A stretch of 64,000 nucleotides of DNA from the NCBI RefSeq assembly GCF_000382705.1, contig NZ_ARQE01000005.1, forward strand, positions 1 to 64,000, read 5' to 3'. Positions 7,865 to 18,625 of the stretch are shown piece after piece (position 1 is the first letter of the stretch; each line of letters starts with the position of its first letter). A program made the translations under genes and the position numbers. This DNA comes from Aureimonas ureilytica DSM 18598 = NBRC 106430 (GTDB taxonomy: Bacteria > Pseudomonadota > Alphaproteobacteria > Rhizobiales > Rhizobiaceae). A model generated the notes under the pieces. That model was not told where the DNA came from. It did not search any database and worked only from the letters and a program-made list of their open reading frames with translations.

Positions 7865-9159
7865 GCCGCGCGCTCCAACAGGGCGAAGAAGAAACCGTCG
7901 GTTCCCGAGCGCAGCGGCGTCAGCGTCAGCACCGCGCCGTCCGCCAGCCGCTCGGCATGGTAGGCTTTGGGCGCATCCGGCAGCGTCTCGGCCCAGATCG
8001 CCTCTGCGTCGCAAAGCCGGAACGCGGAATGGGCGGCCAGGAAAGCCTCCACACGGGCTGCATTTTCCTCGCGCAGCACCGAACAGGTGACATAGGCGAG
8101 ACGACCGCCGGGCTTCACGAAGGCGGAGGCCTTCTGGAGAACCGCGTCCTGTTCGCCCATGCGCTTTTGCAGTTGCGCTTCGCTCAGCCGCCATTTCGCG
8201 TCCGGCCGACGGCGCCAGGTGCCCGCGCCCGTGCAAGGCGCGTCCACCAGAACGAGGTCCATGGTGCCATGCAGCGGGGCGAGATCGTCGCGGGGGTTGT
8301 GAACCTCGACGCCCTCCGCTCCGGCGCGCGCGAGGCGATCCCAGATTGGCGCGAGGCGCTGGCGGTCGGCGTCGAAGGCGTGGATCTCGGCCGCGTTACC
8401 GCTGGCGGCGGCGAGCGCCAGCGTCTTGCCGCCCGCGCCGGCGCAATAGTCGAGAATGCGGGTCTCGGGTTCGGCCCCCGCGAGAAGCGCGGCGATCTGC
8501 GAGCCCTCGTCCTGAATCTCGAAGAGGCCGGTCTGGAAGCCACGCTCGACCTGGACGTTGGGATGACGCCCCTCGCCTTCGATCGGCGCGATGCGCAGCC
8601 CCCAGGGCGAGAGCGGCATGGGCTCGGCCGCGAAGGGCTTCAGCTCCGCCAGAACGTCGTCCCGCTGCGCCTTCAGGAGATTGGCGCGCATGTCGAGCGG
8701 CGGCCGGTCGGACAGGGCGCGTGCTTCCGCGACCCAATCGGCCCCGAGCGAGGCTTCAAGCGGTTGGCCCAGCCAGTCCGGCACATCGGCGGCGACCACC
8801 TCCGGGGCGTCCTTCAAACCGTCACCCGACAGGAAACGCTGGAGCACGTCCTCGCCCGGCAGCGGCGGGGCGAAGCGATCGCCCTCCAGCGCGGCCCGCA
8901 GGCCGTCGGGCGTCTGGCCCGCGTCGAGCACGGCGCCGAAGACGAGCGCGGCCGGCGCATCGCTTCCCATGCGGTGCGCCAGCGAGCGGCGTCGGCGCAG
9001 GACGTCATAGACCATGTTGCCGATGGCCGATCGGTCGCCCGAGCCGGCGAAGCGATGGGCGAGGCCCCAGTCCTTCAGCGCGTCGGCCACCGGACGGCGG
9101 CGTGCCGTCATGTCCTCGATCACCTCGACCGCCGCCGCGATCCGTCCGCCCAGCCGCAT
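7861..9159 (-). CDS. RsmB/NOP2-family RNA (cytosine-C5) methyltransferase
   Basis: A 432-residue protein. The N-terminal NusB-like helical region (about 1-140) is followed by a Rossmann methyltransferase domain with the SAM motif DYCAGAGGKTLALA, motif IV LVDAPCTGAGTWRRRPDAKW and motif VI YVTCSVLREEN. The two Cys residues (PCTG and TCS) are the pair used by m5C-RNA methyltransferases. It probably methylates 16S rRNA C967, though that site is inferred. ATG 9159 is preceded by GAAGGAAG and gives the family-like N-terminus; an open extension to 9252 lacks support. It is the first gene of the tspO-nucleosidase operon. Confidence 0.88.
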   Translation of the reverse strand: MRLGGRIAAAVEVIEDMTARRRPVADALKDWGLAHRFAGSGDRSAIGNMVYDVLRRRRSLAHRMGSDAPAALVFGAVLDAGQTPDGLRAALEGDRFAPPLPGEDVLQRFLSGDGLKDAPEVVAADVPDWLGQPLEASLGADWVAEARALSDRPPLDMRANLLKAQRDDVLAELKPFAAEPMPLSPWGLRIAPIEGEGRHPNVQVERGFQTGLFEIQDEGSQIAALLAGAEPETRILDYCAGAGGKTLALAAASGNAAEIHAFDADRQRLAPIWDRLARAGAEGVEVHNPRDDLAPLHGTMDLVLVDAPCTGAGTWRRRPDAKWRLSEAQLQKRMGEQDAVLQKASAFVKPGGRLAYVTCSVLREENAARVEAFLAAHSAFRLCDAEAIWAETLPDAPKAYHAERLADGAVLTLTPLRSGTDGFFFALLERAA

Positions 9160-9250
9160 GATGGCTTCCTTCTTCTCGTCTCTGACCTGCTTGGTAGTTT
9201 CGCGGCGGCGCAATCTCAAGCCATCGGCACGAAGGGGATGGCGCAAAAGC

Positions 9251-9276
9251 AAAAGGGCCGGGATCGCTCCCGGCCC
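9251..9276 (-). terminator. Rho-independent terminator of katA
   Basis: A perfect 9-bp stem GGGCCGGGA/TCCCGGCCC (9255-9263 and 9268-9276) with loop TCGC is followed on the minus strand by TTTT (9251-9254). It lies 27 bp past the katA stop. Confidence 0.85.
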
Positions 9277-9302
9277 TCTTCATCTCGGATCGATCGCCCC
9301 GC

Positions 9303-10808
9303 TTACTCGGCGGCGGCCGAGTGGCTGGTGGTCAGGCTGGCCTGCTCGTCGTCGCGGCCCTGGGCGGCCAGCGCGCGGCGGATGCCGGCGCCGTAGTCCG
9401 CATGGACCTTCTCGAAATGGCCGAGCTGACGCTCCACGATGAACTCCGGCACGCCCTGCATGGCGCCCGCGATCGTCTTGAACAGGCGCTCCTTGTGGGC
9501 GTCGTCGAACATCTGGAACAGCGCGCGGGGCTGCGAGTAGTGATCGGCCTCGGCGCGATACTCGTAGCGGCCGACCTGGCCGCTATAGCGGTGCGGCGGC
9601 TCTTCCACGCTCGGGTCTTCCACCGGGCCGCCGAACGAGTTGGGCTCGTAATAGGCGTCCGGGTTGGTCCGCAGGCCGAAGGGCATCGAGCCGTCGCGAT
9701 TGTAGTGGTTCACCGGCGAACGCGGCTTGTTGACCTCGAGCGACTCGTAGTGGACGCCGATGCGGTAGCGGTGCGCGTCCGGATACGAGAAGAGACGGCC
9801 CTGCAGCATCTTGTCCGGCGAGAAGCCGATGCCCGGCACCACGTTGGACGGGTTGAAGGCCGACTGCTCGATATCGGTGAAGTAGTTGTCCGGGTTGCGG
9901 TTCAGCTCGAACTCGCCGACCTTGATGAGCGGGTACAGGCCGTGCGGCCAGACCTTGGTGAGGTCGAACGCGCTCCAGCCGGTCTTCTTCTCGAACTCCT
10001 CGGCTTCCAGCTCCGGCATGATCTGCACGAAGAAGTCCCACTTCGGGAACTGGCCGTCCTCGATCATGCCGTAGAGCGCTTCCTGGTAGCTCTCGCGCGA
10101 CTTGGCGATGACCTTTTCGGCCTCTTCGTTCGTGAAGGTCTTGTGACCCTGCTTCGTCTTGAAGTGGAACTTCACCCAGAAGCGCTCGCCCTGATCGTTC
10201 CAGAAGGAGAACGTGTGCGAGCCGTAGCCGTTCATGCGCGAGGGGTCGACCGGGATGCCGCGATCCGACATCAGGATCGTCACCTGATGCAGCGATTCCG
10301 GGCAGAGCGACCAGAAGTCCCACATGGCCGTGGCCGAGCGCAGGTTGGTGCGCGGATGGCGCTTCTGCGTGTGGATGAAGTCCGGGAACTTGTAGGGGTC
10401 GGCGACGAAGAAGACCGGCGTGTTGTTGCCGACGATGTCCCAGTTGCCTTCCTCGGTGTAGAACTTCAGCGAGAAGCCGCGCACGTCGCGCTCGGCATCC
10501 GCCGCGCCCTGCTCGCCGGCCACCGTCGAGAAGCGGGCCAGCATCTCGGTCTTCTTGCCGACTTCGGAGAAGACCTTCGCGCGCGAATAGCGCGTGATGT
10601 CCTCGGTCACGGTCAGCGTGCCGAAAGCGCCCCAGCCCTTGGCGTGGACGACGCGCTCGGGAACGCGCTCGCGGTTCTGGTGGGCCAGCTTCTCGATGAG
10701 CTGATAGTCTTCCAGAAGCACGGGGCCGTTGCGGCCGACGGTCTTGGAATTCTGGTTGCTCGAAAGCGGCGCGCCAGCGGTGGTCGTCAACCGGGGTCTG
10801 TCGGTCAT
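9303..10808 (-). CDS. katA: Monofunctional haem catalase (clade 3, small subunit)
   Basis: A 501-residue catalase converting hydrogen peroxide to water and oxygen. Distal His55 lies in [12 protein letters not shown], Asn128 in VGNNTPVFF, and the proximal haem ligand Tyr342 in [14 protein letters not shown]. Length and NADPH-binding region match small-subunit catalases. I start it at ATG 10808, which has GGAGG five bases upstream; the adjacent ATG at 10811 would leave only two bases. It is transcribed divergently from oxyR across a 97-bp gap holding an inverted repeat, so peroxide induction through OxyR is likely. No signal peptide is present, so it acts in the cytoplasm. Confidence 0.95.
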   Translation of the reverse strand: MTDRPRLTTTAGAPLSSNQNSKTVGRNGPVLLEDYQLIEKLAHQNRERVPERVVHAKGWGAFGTLTVTEDITRYSRAKVFSEVGKKTEMLARFSTVAGEQGAADAERDVRGFSLKFYTEEGNWDIVGNNTPVFFVADPYKFPDFIHTQKRHPRTNLRSATAMWDFWSLCPESLHQVTILMSDRGIPVDPSRMNGYGSHTFSFWNDQGERFWVKFHFKTKQGHKTFTNEEAEKVIAKSRESYQEALYGMIEDGQFPKWDFFVQIMPELEAEEFEKKTGWSAFDLTKVWPHGLYPLIKVGEFELNRNPDNYFTDIEQSAFNPSNVVPGIGFSPDKMLQGRLFSYPDAHRYRIGVHYESLEVNKPRSPVNHYNRDGSMPFGLRTNPDAYYEPNSFGGPVEDPSVEEPPHRYSGQVGRYEYRAEADHYSQPRALFQMFDDAHKERLFKTIAGAMQGVPEFIVERQLGHFEKVHADYGAGIRRALAAQGRDDEQASLTTSHSAAAE

Positions 10809-10883
10809 CATGGCCTCCATATGAAGTTGAGAACCATTCCAACCGATTCTCTCGATAATTTCCAATCGTATTTCCAATGCCTC

Positions 10884-10904
10884 CCGATCAGTTTATCTGA
10901 TCGG
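10884..10904. promoter_or_regulatory. Probable OxyR operator between katA and oxyR
   Basis: Perfect inverted repeat CCGATCAG-TTTAT-CTGATCGG containing a LysR-type T-N11-A core. It sits one base before the oxyR start codon, so OxyR bound here could repress itself while activating katA. Assignment to OxyR is inferred from position. Confidence 0.65.
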
Positions 10905-10905
10905 C

Positions 10906-11853
10906 ATGCTCACGCTCCGCCAGCTCCGCTATTTCGAGGCCCTCAGCGAGACCCTGCATTTCGGGCAGGCCGCGCGCCGTCTCAACATTTCCCAGCCCGC
11001 GCTTTCGGCGCAGATCGCGCAGCTCGAAGAGCATTTCGGCGCCGCTCTCTTCGAGCGCCGGTCCACGGGCGTCGCGCTGACGCCGGAGGGCGAGCGGGTG
11101 AAGCGGCGGGTGCGGCGGATTCTCGCCGAGGTGCGCGACCTCGAAGCACTCACCGAGGCCCATGGCGAGCTTCTGGTCGGCCAATTGCGCATCGGCATCA
11201 TCGCCTCGCTCGCGCCCTATCTCCTGCCCGGTCTTCTGGCCGAGCTCGCCCGTTCCTATCCGCGCCTCACGGTCGGTGTGCGCGAGAACGTGACGGCGGT
11301 GCTCGCCGACGAACTCTCGCGCGGCGATCTCGACTGCGTGGTTCAGGCTCTGCCGGTGGAGCGCAAGGGCGTCTCCACCATTGCCCTCTGCGAGGACCCG
11401 TTTCTTCTGGCCGTGCCGGAAGGGAGCGGTGATCGCATTCCCGTTCCGGTCTCCCCCGGCCAGTTGGAAAACGAGCGGCTGATTCTTCTGGAGGAAGGCC
11501 ATTGCCTGCGCGACCAGGCGCTGGATGTCTGCCGCATCGTGGAACAGCGCGATCTGGCGACGCTGGGGGCGACGAGCCTCACCACGCTGATGCGCATGGT
11601 CGCCGGCGGCCTCGGCGTCACGCTCGTGCCGCAGAGCGCGGTGGAGACCGAAGCGCGCGCCGGGGGCATCCGCTTCCTGCCCTTCGAAGCGCCCGTTCCC
11701 TCGCGCCATCTGGCGCTCGCCTTTCGCACCTCGTCGGGCCGGCGCTCCGATTTCGAGCGGCTCGCCGAAATGATCCGCGCCTGCCTCGGCCCCAGTGAGG
11801 GAAGCGGACATGACAAGGCCGGCGACACACGAGCATCGCCGGCCTCGATCTGA
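10906..11853 (+). CDS. oxyR: Hydrogen peroxide-inducible transcriptional activator OxyR
   Basis: A 315-residue LysR-family regulator: winged helix-turn-helix at about 1-60 (LTLRQLRYFEALSE, LNISQPALSAQI) and a two-lobed sensor domain. The redox switch is explicit: Cys200 in EEGHC and Cys209 in ALDVC, spaced as Cys199/Cys208 of E. coli OxyR with the same GHCLRDQA context. Peroxide oxidises these to a disulfide and converts OxyR to an activator. There is no clear Shine-Dalgarno sequence because the operator-like palindrome occupies that place, so translation may be leaderless or weak. Its last dozen codons run through a terminator hairpin shared with guaB. Confidence 0.93.
   Translation: MLTLRQLRYFEALSETLHFGQAARRLNISQPALSAQIAQLEEHFGAALFERRSTGVALTPEGERVKRRVRRILAEVRDLEALTEAHGELLVGQLRIGIIASLAPYLLPGLLAELARSYPRLTVGVRENVTAVLADELSRGDLDCVVQALPVERKGVSTIALCEDPFLLAVPEGSGDRIPVPVSPGQLENERLILLEEGHCLRDQALDVCRIVEQRDLATLGATSLTTLMRMVAGGLGVTLVPQSAVETEARAGGIRFLPFEAPVPSRHLALAFRTSSGRRSDFERLAEMIRACLGPSEGSGHDKAGDTRASPASI
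11817..11844. terminator. Hairpin in the oxyR 3' end, downstream of guaB
   Basis: A perfect 9-bp stem GGCCGGCGA/TCGCCGGCC (arms 11817-11825 and 11836-11844) lies inside the last oxyR codons and 28 bp beyond the convergent guaB stop. The T tract is poor on both strands. A role in ending guaB transcripts is the best guess. Confidence 0.55.
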
Positions 11854-11871
11854 TCGGATCGTCGCGGAGCC

Positions 11872-13420
<1,549 letters not shown>

Positions 13421-13481
13421 GATTGTCGAGGATTGGCACGGGCTCGTAGCACGGAGCCTCCCGGAAGGAAAGCCGCTGCGC

Positions 13482-14507
13482 CTAGCCGGAAACGAGGGTC
13501 TGGTATGTTTCCGGCACGAAGCGGAAGGAGTCGCCCTCGTCCTGCACATAGCCGATCCCCGGGAACGGCAGGTGATAGCCGATGAGCGGCGTGCCGGATT
13601 GCGCGAGCTTGTCCGCCCAGCGCCGGCGCGTTTCGGCCGCGGCGTTCTTGTCCTGATCGAAGCGCACCTGCCAGTCCGGCTTCTGGAAGGACACGACGAA
13701 CTGCGAGAACGTGTCGGCCGTCAGCACGACCATCGTGTCGCCCGAGCCGACCTCGAAGCAGAGCATGCCGGGCGTGTGGCCGAAGGCGGCGCGCGCGATC
13801 ATTCCCGGCACGACCTCGCCGCCATCCTCGACGAGGCGGGTCTTGTCCTTCAGAGGGCCGAGCTTTGCCTCGACAGCCTTGGCATTCTCGGCGCGCGGGC
13901 CGTTCCTGGCCTCGTCCGAGGTCCAGAACTCCATTTCCTGCCGGCCGACGACATAGGAGGCATTGGGGAAGGCCGGTGCGCCACCTTCGCTCAAGCCGCC
14001 GATATGATCGCCATGCAGATGGGTGAGCGCGACGACGTCGATATCCTCCGGCTGGTAGCCGGCGGCCTGCATGCGCTGGCGCAGAAGGCCCATGCCGTTG
14101 GCGCGGCCGCCTTCGCCAAAGCCCGTGTCGACCAGCACGGTCTGCCCGCCCGTCTCCACGATCACCACGTTGAAGAAATTGACGAAACGGTCGCGCGGTA
14201 GGCGGTTCGCCGCCATGAGATCACCGACCGCCTCGGCGGTCTGGTCCTCGCCGAAAGTCGGATGCGGCCCTTCGCCGGGGCGAACGCCGTCGAGCACGAC
14301 CGTCACGCGGGCCTCGCCCAGCGAGAGGCGGTGCCAGCCGGGCGCCAGGGGATGGGTGTCCTCGCTCGTCATGATCGTCTCCGATGTTGTCGCCTCCGCC
14401 GGCGCGGTCTGCGCCGCAGCGGGGCCAAGCCCCAGACCCGTGGCCGCCAGACCGCTCGCGGTCAGGGCGATCGCCTCGCGGCGATTGAAGCGGAGGGTTC
14501 GAGACAT
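13482..14507 (-). CDS. Tat-exported MBL-fold metallo-hydrolase
   Basis: A 341-residue protein. The N-terminus has a twin-arginine signal (FNRREAIALTAS, Arg9-Arg10, hydrophobic stretch and AAAQ cleavage near residue 33), so it folds in the cytoplasm and is exported to the periplasm. The metallo-beta-lactamase signature THLHGDHIGG (His163, His165, Asp167, His168) and the downstream GHTPGM and YHLPFPGIG motifs give a two-zinc site. The closest functional groups are quorum-quenching lactonases and Tat-exported hydrolases, but the substrate is unknown. I start at ATG 14507, which follows GGGGAG; a Met five codons upstream is less well placed. Confidence 0.82.
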   Translation of the reverse strand: MSRTLRFNRREAIALTASGLAATGLGLGPAAAQTAPAEATTSETIMTSEDTHPLAPGWHRLSLGEARVTVVLDGVRPGEGPHPTFGEDQTAEAVGDLMAANRLPRDRFVNFFNVVIVETGGQTVLVDTGFGEGGRANGMGLLRQRMQAAGYQPEDIDVVALTHLHGDHIGGLSEGGAPAFPNASYVVGRQEMEFWTSDEARNGPRAENAKAVEAKLGPLKDKTRLVEDGGEVVPGMIARAAFGHTPGMLCFEVGSGDTMVVLTADTFSQFVVSFQKPDWQVRFDQDKNAAAETRRRWADKLAQSGTPLIGYHLPFPGIGYVQDEGDSFRFVPETYQTLVSG

Positions 14508-14911
14508 AAGGCTTCTCCCCAAAGCTAGGCGCGACCGACGAAAGCGCCAGTCTCGGTGCGGATGTCACCGGCAATGTCAGAGCTACATACGATTTGAGCC
14601 CGCACCGGCAAGCCGCTCCCCTTTTCGTGACAAGCCGGCCGTGTCATCTCCGAGGGGCAACGCTTCCGCCGTTTCGCCGTTGTTACGGCGCACTTATCTT
14701 TTCGTCGGCGCAAGGGGCGATCCGCGCCGGCTTCACTCGTGGCCCGCCCGACGACAAGCGGCTCTCGCCCGCTCGCCGGATCAGCCGGGCCCCAAGGGAA
14801 GCCGGACTGCGCGTCCCCGCGCCAGCTCGGGTGGCGGCCCACGAAGAGCGTCTCTCTTCGTCGTCCCGTCGCCCGAATTTGTCCGTTCCGCTCGCCTCGG
14901 ATACTCGTCCC
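14508..14911. other. Divergent intergenic region before the DHA2 exporter
   Basis: About 400 bases. A small perfect hairpin CGCCGT-TGTT-ACGGCG lies at 14675-14690. The exporter frame is open back to 14594, but that stretch encodes a low-complexity Arg/Pro/Ser-rich sequence unlike any transporter N-terminus, so I treat it as non-coding leader. Confidence 0.5.
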
Positions 14912-16300
14912 GTGAAACGCATCGTTCCCGTGGTTCTCGCCGTCGCCTTGTTCATGGAGAACATCGATTCGACGGTCATCGCCACCTCGCTCGCCACCAT
15001 CGCCCGCGACATCGGCACGAGCCCGATCGCGCTGAAGCTGGCGCTGACCAGCTACTACGTCTCGCTCGCCGTGTTCATTCCGATCTCGGGGCGCATGGCG
15101 GATCGGTTCGGCGCGCGCGCCGTGTTCCAGATGGCAATCGGCGTGTTCATGCTCGGCTCGCTCGCCTGCGGTTTCGCCAATTCGCTGGAGGGTTTCGTCG
15201 CGGCGCGCTTCCTCCAGGGGATCGGCGGCGCCATGATGACGCCGGTCGGCCGGCTTCTTCTCGTTCGCGCCGTGCCGCGTTCCGATCTCGTCTCGGCCAT
15301 GGCCTGGTTCACGATTCCCGCCCTGATCGGCCCCCTGATCGGCCCGCCGCTCGGCGGCGCGATCTCGACCTATGCGGATTGGCGCTGGATCTTCTTCATC
15401 AACCTGCCGATCGGCATCATCGGCATGATGCTCGCGCAGCGCTTCCTCCCCTTCATCGAGCCGATGCCCGAGGTTCGGTTCGACTGGACGGGCTTCGTCC
15501 TGTCCGGACTCGCCTGCGCGGGCGTCGTGTTCGGCCTCTCGGTCGTTTCCCTGCCGGCCCTGCCGCCCTCGGTCGGCGTCGCGACGACGGTGATCGGCCT
15601 CGCCTTCGCGCTCGTCTATGTCCGCCATGCCCGGCGGCATGAGCGTCCGGTCGTGGAACTGCGTCTGTTCCGCATTCCGACGCTGCGGGCGGCGGTGGTC
15701 GGCGGCGGCGTGTTTCGGATCGGCGCGGGCGCCGTGCCCTTCCTGTTCCCGCTGATGCTGCAGCTCGGGCTCGACTATTCCCCCTTCGAATCGGGGCTCA
15801 TCAGCGCGGTCTCGATCGGCGGCGCCATGATGATGAAGACGCTGGTGAAGCCGATTCTCAAGCAGTTCGGCTTCCGGGTCACCTTGCTCGGCGCCGGCGT
15901 GGTCGGCGGGCTCCTGATGGGCGCGCTCGGCTTCTACCGGCCCGACATCCCGCTCGTGGTTCTCCTGCTTCTTCTCCTGATCGGCGGCTTCTTCCGCTCG
16001 CTCTTCTTCACGAGCGTCAACACGATGGCCTTCGCCGACGTGCCTCAGGCGCGGACGGGCGACGCCACGGCGCTTCTCGCCGCCTTCCAGCAGATCGCCA
16101 TCGCGGGCGGCGTCGCGACGGCCGGCGCGGTGCTGGAAGCCAGCATGATCTGGCATGGGCGCGAGGCCGCGACGCTCGGCGACTTCTCGCTCGCCTTCTT
16201 CGTGGTCGGCGCCGCGGCGCTCCTCTCCACCCTCGCCTTCCTGCGCCTTCCGGCCGATGCCGGGGCGGAGGTCGCCGGGCGGCGCGTTCCCGCCGAATAG
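14912..16300 (+). CDS. MFS transporter, DHA2 (EmrB/QacA-like) drug exporter
   Basis: A 462-residue inner-membrane protein with about 12-14 hydrophobic segments. TM1 carries the DHA2 motif ALFMENIDSTVIATSLATIARDIG. Motif A is GRMADRFGAR between TM2 and TM3, and motif C-like GPLIGPPLGGAI is in TM5, which marks drug:H+ antiporters. The likely task is proton-driven export of lipophilic or cationic compounds. The start is not certain: GTG 14912 gives the shortest cytoplasmic N-terminus before TM1, but no strong Shine-Dalgarno sequence precedes it. No periplasmic adaptor gene (EmrA type) is adjacent. A shared terminator lies just downstream. Confidence 0.85.
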   Translation: MKRIVPVVLAVALFMENIDSTVIATSLATIARDIGTSPIALKLALTSYYVSLAVFIPISGRMADRFGARAVFQMAIGVFMLGSLACGFANSLEGFVAARFLQGIGGAMMTPVGRLLLVRAVPRSDLVSAMAWFTIPALIGPLIGPPLGGAISTYADWRWIFFINLPIGIIGMMLAQRFLPFIEPMPEVRFDWTGFVLSGLACAGVVFGLSVVSLPALPPSVGVATTVIGLAFALVYVRHARRHERPVVELRLFRIPTLRAAVVGGGVFRIGAGAVPFLFPLMLQLGLDYSPFESGLISAVSIGGAMMMKTLVKPILKQFGFRVTLLGAGVVGGLLMGALGFYRPDIPLVVLLLLLLIGGFFRSLFFTSVNTMAFADVPQARTGDATALLAAFQQIAIAGGVATAGAVLEASMIWHGREAATLGDFSLAFFVVGAAALLSTLAFLRLPADAGAEVAGRRVPAE

Positions 16301-16313
16301 GCGATCGCCAACG

Positions 16314-16345
16314 AAAAAAGGGGCGGCTCCGCGAGCCGCCCCTTT
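16314..16345. terminator. Bidirectional terminator between the MFS gene and rlmE
   Basis: A perfect 9-bp stem GGGGCGGCT/AGCCGCCCC (16320-16328, 16334-16342) has TTTCTT on the plus side and six A residues (six T on the minus side). It serves both convergent genes. Confidence 0.88.
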
Positions 16346-16370
16346 CTTGTGGCTGATCCTGTGGAAGAGC

Positions 16371-17114
16371 TCAGTCCTCCGACGAAGCCTCTTCGCCCTC
16401 GTCCTCGTCGCCCTCCGCATCCGCCTTGCGACGCCCGCGAAAATCCTTGGCGAGAACGTAAAGCTCCACCGACCCGTCGCGCGAGGCCGGCGGCTTCACA
16501 TGGTGGACCGAGCGGAAGTTCTTCTTGAGAAGCGCCAGCAGCTCGCCTTCCGTGCCGCCCTGGAAGGTCTTCGTCAGGAAGTGGCCGCCGGGGCGAAGCG
16601 TGCGGATCGCGAAATCCGCCGCCACTTCGCACAGGTGCAGCGTGCGAAGATGGTCCGTGCGCCGATGACCCGTGGTCGGGGCCGCCATGTCGGACAGGAC
16701 AATGTCGGGGTCGCCGCCGAGCGCCTCGATCAGCCGTTCGGGCGCGCTGTCGTCCAGGAAGTCGAGCTCCAGGATCGTCGCGCCGGGGATGGGGTCGACC
16801 GGCAGATAGTCGATGCCGACCACCAGTGCGTCGTCCGGCTTCAGCGCCGTGCGCTCCACCGCCACCTGGCACCAGCCGCCGGGGGCAGCGCCGAGATCGA
16901 CGATGCGCATCCCCTTCTTCAGGAGCTTGTAGCGGTCGTCCATCTCGATCAGCTTGTAGGCCGCGCGCGAGCGATACCCGTCCGCCTTGGCGCGGCGCAC
17001 ATAGGGATCGTTCAACTGGCGCTCCAGCCAGCGGCGGGAGGAGACCTTCAACCCGCGCTTCTTCTTGACGCGGACCGTCAGCCCGCGATCGTCGCCTCGT
17101 CCCGAACCCGTCAC
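16371..17114 (-). CDS. rlmE: 23S rRNA (uridine-2'-O) methyltransferase RlmE (FtsJ/RrmJ)
   Basis: A 247-residue SAM-dependent enzyme that 2'-O-methylates U2552 in the A-loop of 23S rRNA, a late 50S assembly step. SAM-binding [14 protein letters not shown] is present, and the K-D-K-E catalytic tetrad is recognisable in [25 protein letters not shown] and [11 protein letters not shown]. An acidic tail ([12 protein letters not shown]) is an extension beyond E. coli RlmE. The GTG start at 17114 overlaps the stop of the upstream phosphatase gene (GTGA), which fixes the start and shows translational coupling. Confidence 0.93.
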   Translation of the reverse strand: MTGSGRGDDRGLTVRVKKKRGLKVSSRRWLERQLNDPYVRRAKADGYRSRAAYKLIEMDDRYKLLKKGMRIVDLGAAPGGWCQVAVERTALKPDDALVVGIDYLPVDPIPGATILELDFLDDSAPERLIEALGGDPDIVLSDMAAPTTGHRRTDHLRTLHLCEVAADFAIRTLRPGGHFLTKTFQGGTEGELLALLKKNFRSVHHVKPPASRDGSVELYVLAKDFRGRRKADAEGDEDEGEEASSED

Positions 17115-18625
17115 GCGCCCGATCCCGTCTGTCCTGTGCCTGCATAAGACGGCCGGCGCCACACGCCGTCCGCCACCATCATTTCCGTCAGCAATCCTTC
17201 GCGCAGGCCCCGATCGGCCACGCGCAGGACCTTGGCCGGCCACGCCCGGCGGATCGCCTGAAGGATCGCGCAGCCCGCCAGAACCAGATCGGCCCGATCA
17301 GAGCCGATGCAAGGGTTGGCGACGCGCTCTTCGAAGCTCCAGCCGAGCAGTCGATTGACCAGCGTGTCCACGTCCTTGTCGGCGAGCCAGAGCCCGTCCA
17401 CCTGCCGCCGGTCGTAGCGCTCGAGTTCGAGCTGGATTCCGGCCAGCGTCGTCACCGTGCCGGACGTCCCCAGAAGGTGGAACCCGTCGCGCCCCACGAT
17501 GTCGGCCAGCCGGTTGCGCCCGGGGAAGGCCTGGATCATGGCCTCGACCTCGCTCACCATGCGCTCGAACAGTTCGGGCGTCACGTTGCGCCCGCCATGG
17601 CGCTCGGCCAGCGTCACGACGCCGACCGGAAGCGAGGTCCAGCCGACGATATTGTTGGCGAGCCGCCGGCTGGCGCCGCGCCTGAGATCGAGCAGCGCCA
17701 CTTCCGACGAGCCGCCGCCGATGTCGAACAGGACCGCGCCGCGCGCCGTCCGGTCGATCAGCGAGCCGCAGCCGGAGACGGCGAGCCGCGCCTCGGTCTC
17801 GCGGCTGACGATTTCGAGCCGCAGCCCGGTTTCGCGCTGGACGCGGGAGATGAACTCGCGCCCGTTGGCGGCCGAGCGGCAGGCTTCCGTCGCGATCAGC
17901 CGCGCGCCGCGAATCTCGCGCGCCGAGAGCTTCTGACTGCAGATTTCGAGCGCCGCCACGGCGCGGTCCATCGCGGTCGCCGCCAGGCTGCCCGTGCGCC
18001 CCAGACCTTCGCCGAGCCGCACGATGCGCGAGAAGGCGTCGATCACCCGGAACTGCCCCGGGCGCGTCGGCACCGCGATCAGGAGGCGGCAATTGTTGGT
18101 GCCGAGATCCAGCGCCGCATAGGCGGGAACGCGATGCGCGCCGCCGGACGCGGCAGACCGCGCGACGGCCGGCGCCTCGATGGCGGGCGGCGCGGCGGGC
18201 CGGGCGGCGGGCGCGCCGCCCCCGGCGGGCGCCGGCGGAAAGCCCGCGCGCCCCTTTCGGCGGCGGCGATTCTTGGCCGGCGCGGGGCGCGCCTGTGCGC
18301 CGCCCTTGCGCTCGCGCAGGACGCGTTCGGCCTCGGCCACCTTGGCGCCGAGAGCGGGCGGAAGCTCGCGCAAAGCCCCTCCGCTGGACGGCGGAGCGGC
18401 GGGAGCGTTGTTCTTGCGGCGACGGCGCTTCTGGCGCTTGGACGGTTTGGCCCCGGCAGGCTTGCTGTCGGGCGCGCCGGCGGGCGGGCGCGGCGAGCGG
18501 GCCTCGTTCGGCTCCCCTCCCCGTCGTTCACCGCCGCTGGGCTGCCCGGAAAACCCTTCGATCCCGAACCCGCTTCCGTCCTTTACCTTCTTCGCTGATC
18601 GCCCCTGTCTCGTGTCATGGATCAC
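17111..18625 (-). CDS. Ppx/GppA family exopolyphosphatase/pppGpp phosphatase
   Basis: A protein of about 504 residues. The first 150 residues are a disordered Lys/Arg/Pro/Ala-rich segment ([11 protein letters not shown]). The actin-like ASKHA phosphatase follows: phosphate-1 motif [14 protein letters not shown], phosphate-2 motif [13 protein letters not shown] and a [12 protein letters not shown] loop. Members split inorganic polyphosphate or convert pppGpp to ppGpp. GTG 18625 is preceded by CCGGAG at good distance and is my preferred start. An ATG at 18709 in the same frame is the alternative, adding 28 residues. It is the first gene of an operon with rlmE. Confidence 0.85.
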   Translation of the reverse strand: MIHDTRQGRSAKKVKDGSGFGIEGFSGQPSGGERRGGEPNEARSPRPPAGAPDSKPAGAKPSKRQKRRRRKNNAPAAPPSSGGALRELPPALGAKVAEAERVLRERKGGAQARPAPAKNRRRRKGRAGFPPAPAGGGAPAARPAAPPAIEAPAVARSAASGGAHRVPAYAALDLGTNNCRLLIAVPTRPGQFRVIDAFSRIVRLGEGLGRTGSLAATAMDRAVAALEICSQKLSAREIRGARLIATEACRSAANGREFISRVQRETGLRLEIVSRETEARLAVSGCGSLIDRTARGAVLFDIGGGSSEVALLDLRRGASRRLANNIVGWTSLPVGVVTLAERHGGRNVTPELFERMVSEVEAMIQAFPGRNRLADIVGRDGFHLLGTSGTVTTLAGIQLELERYDRRQVDGLWLADKDVDTLVNRLLGWSFEERVANPCIGSDRADLVLAGCAILQAIRRAWPAKVLRVADRGLREGLLTEMMVADGVWRRPSYAGTGQTGSGA

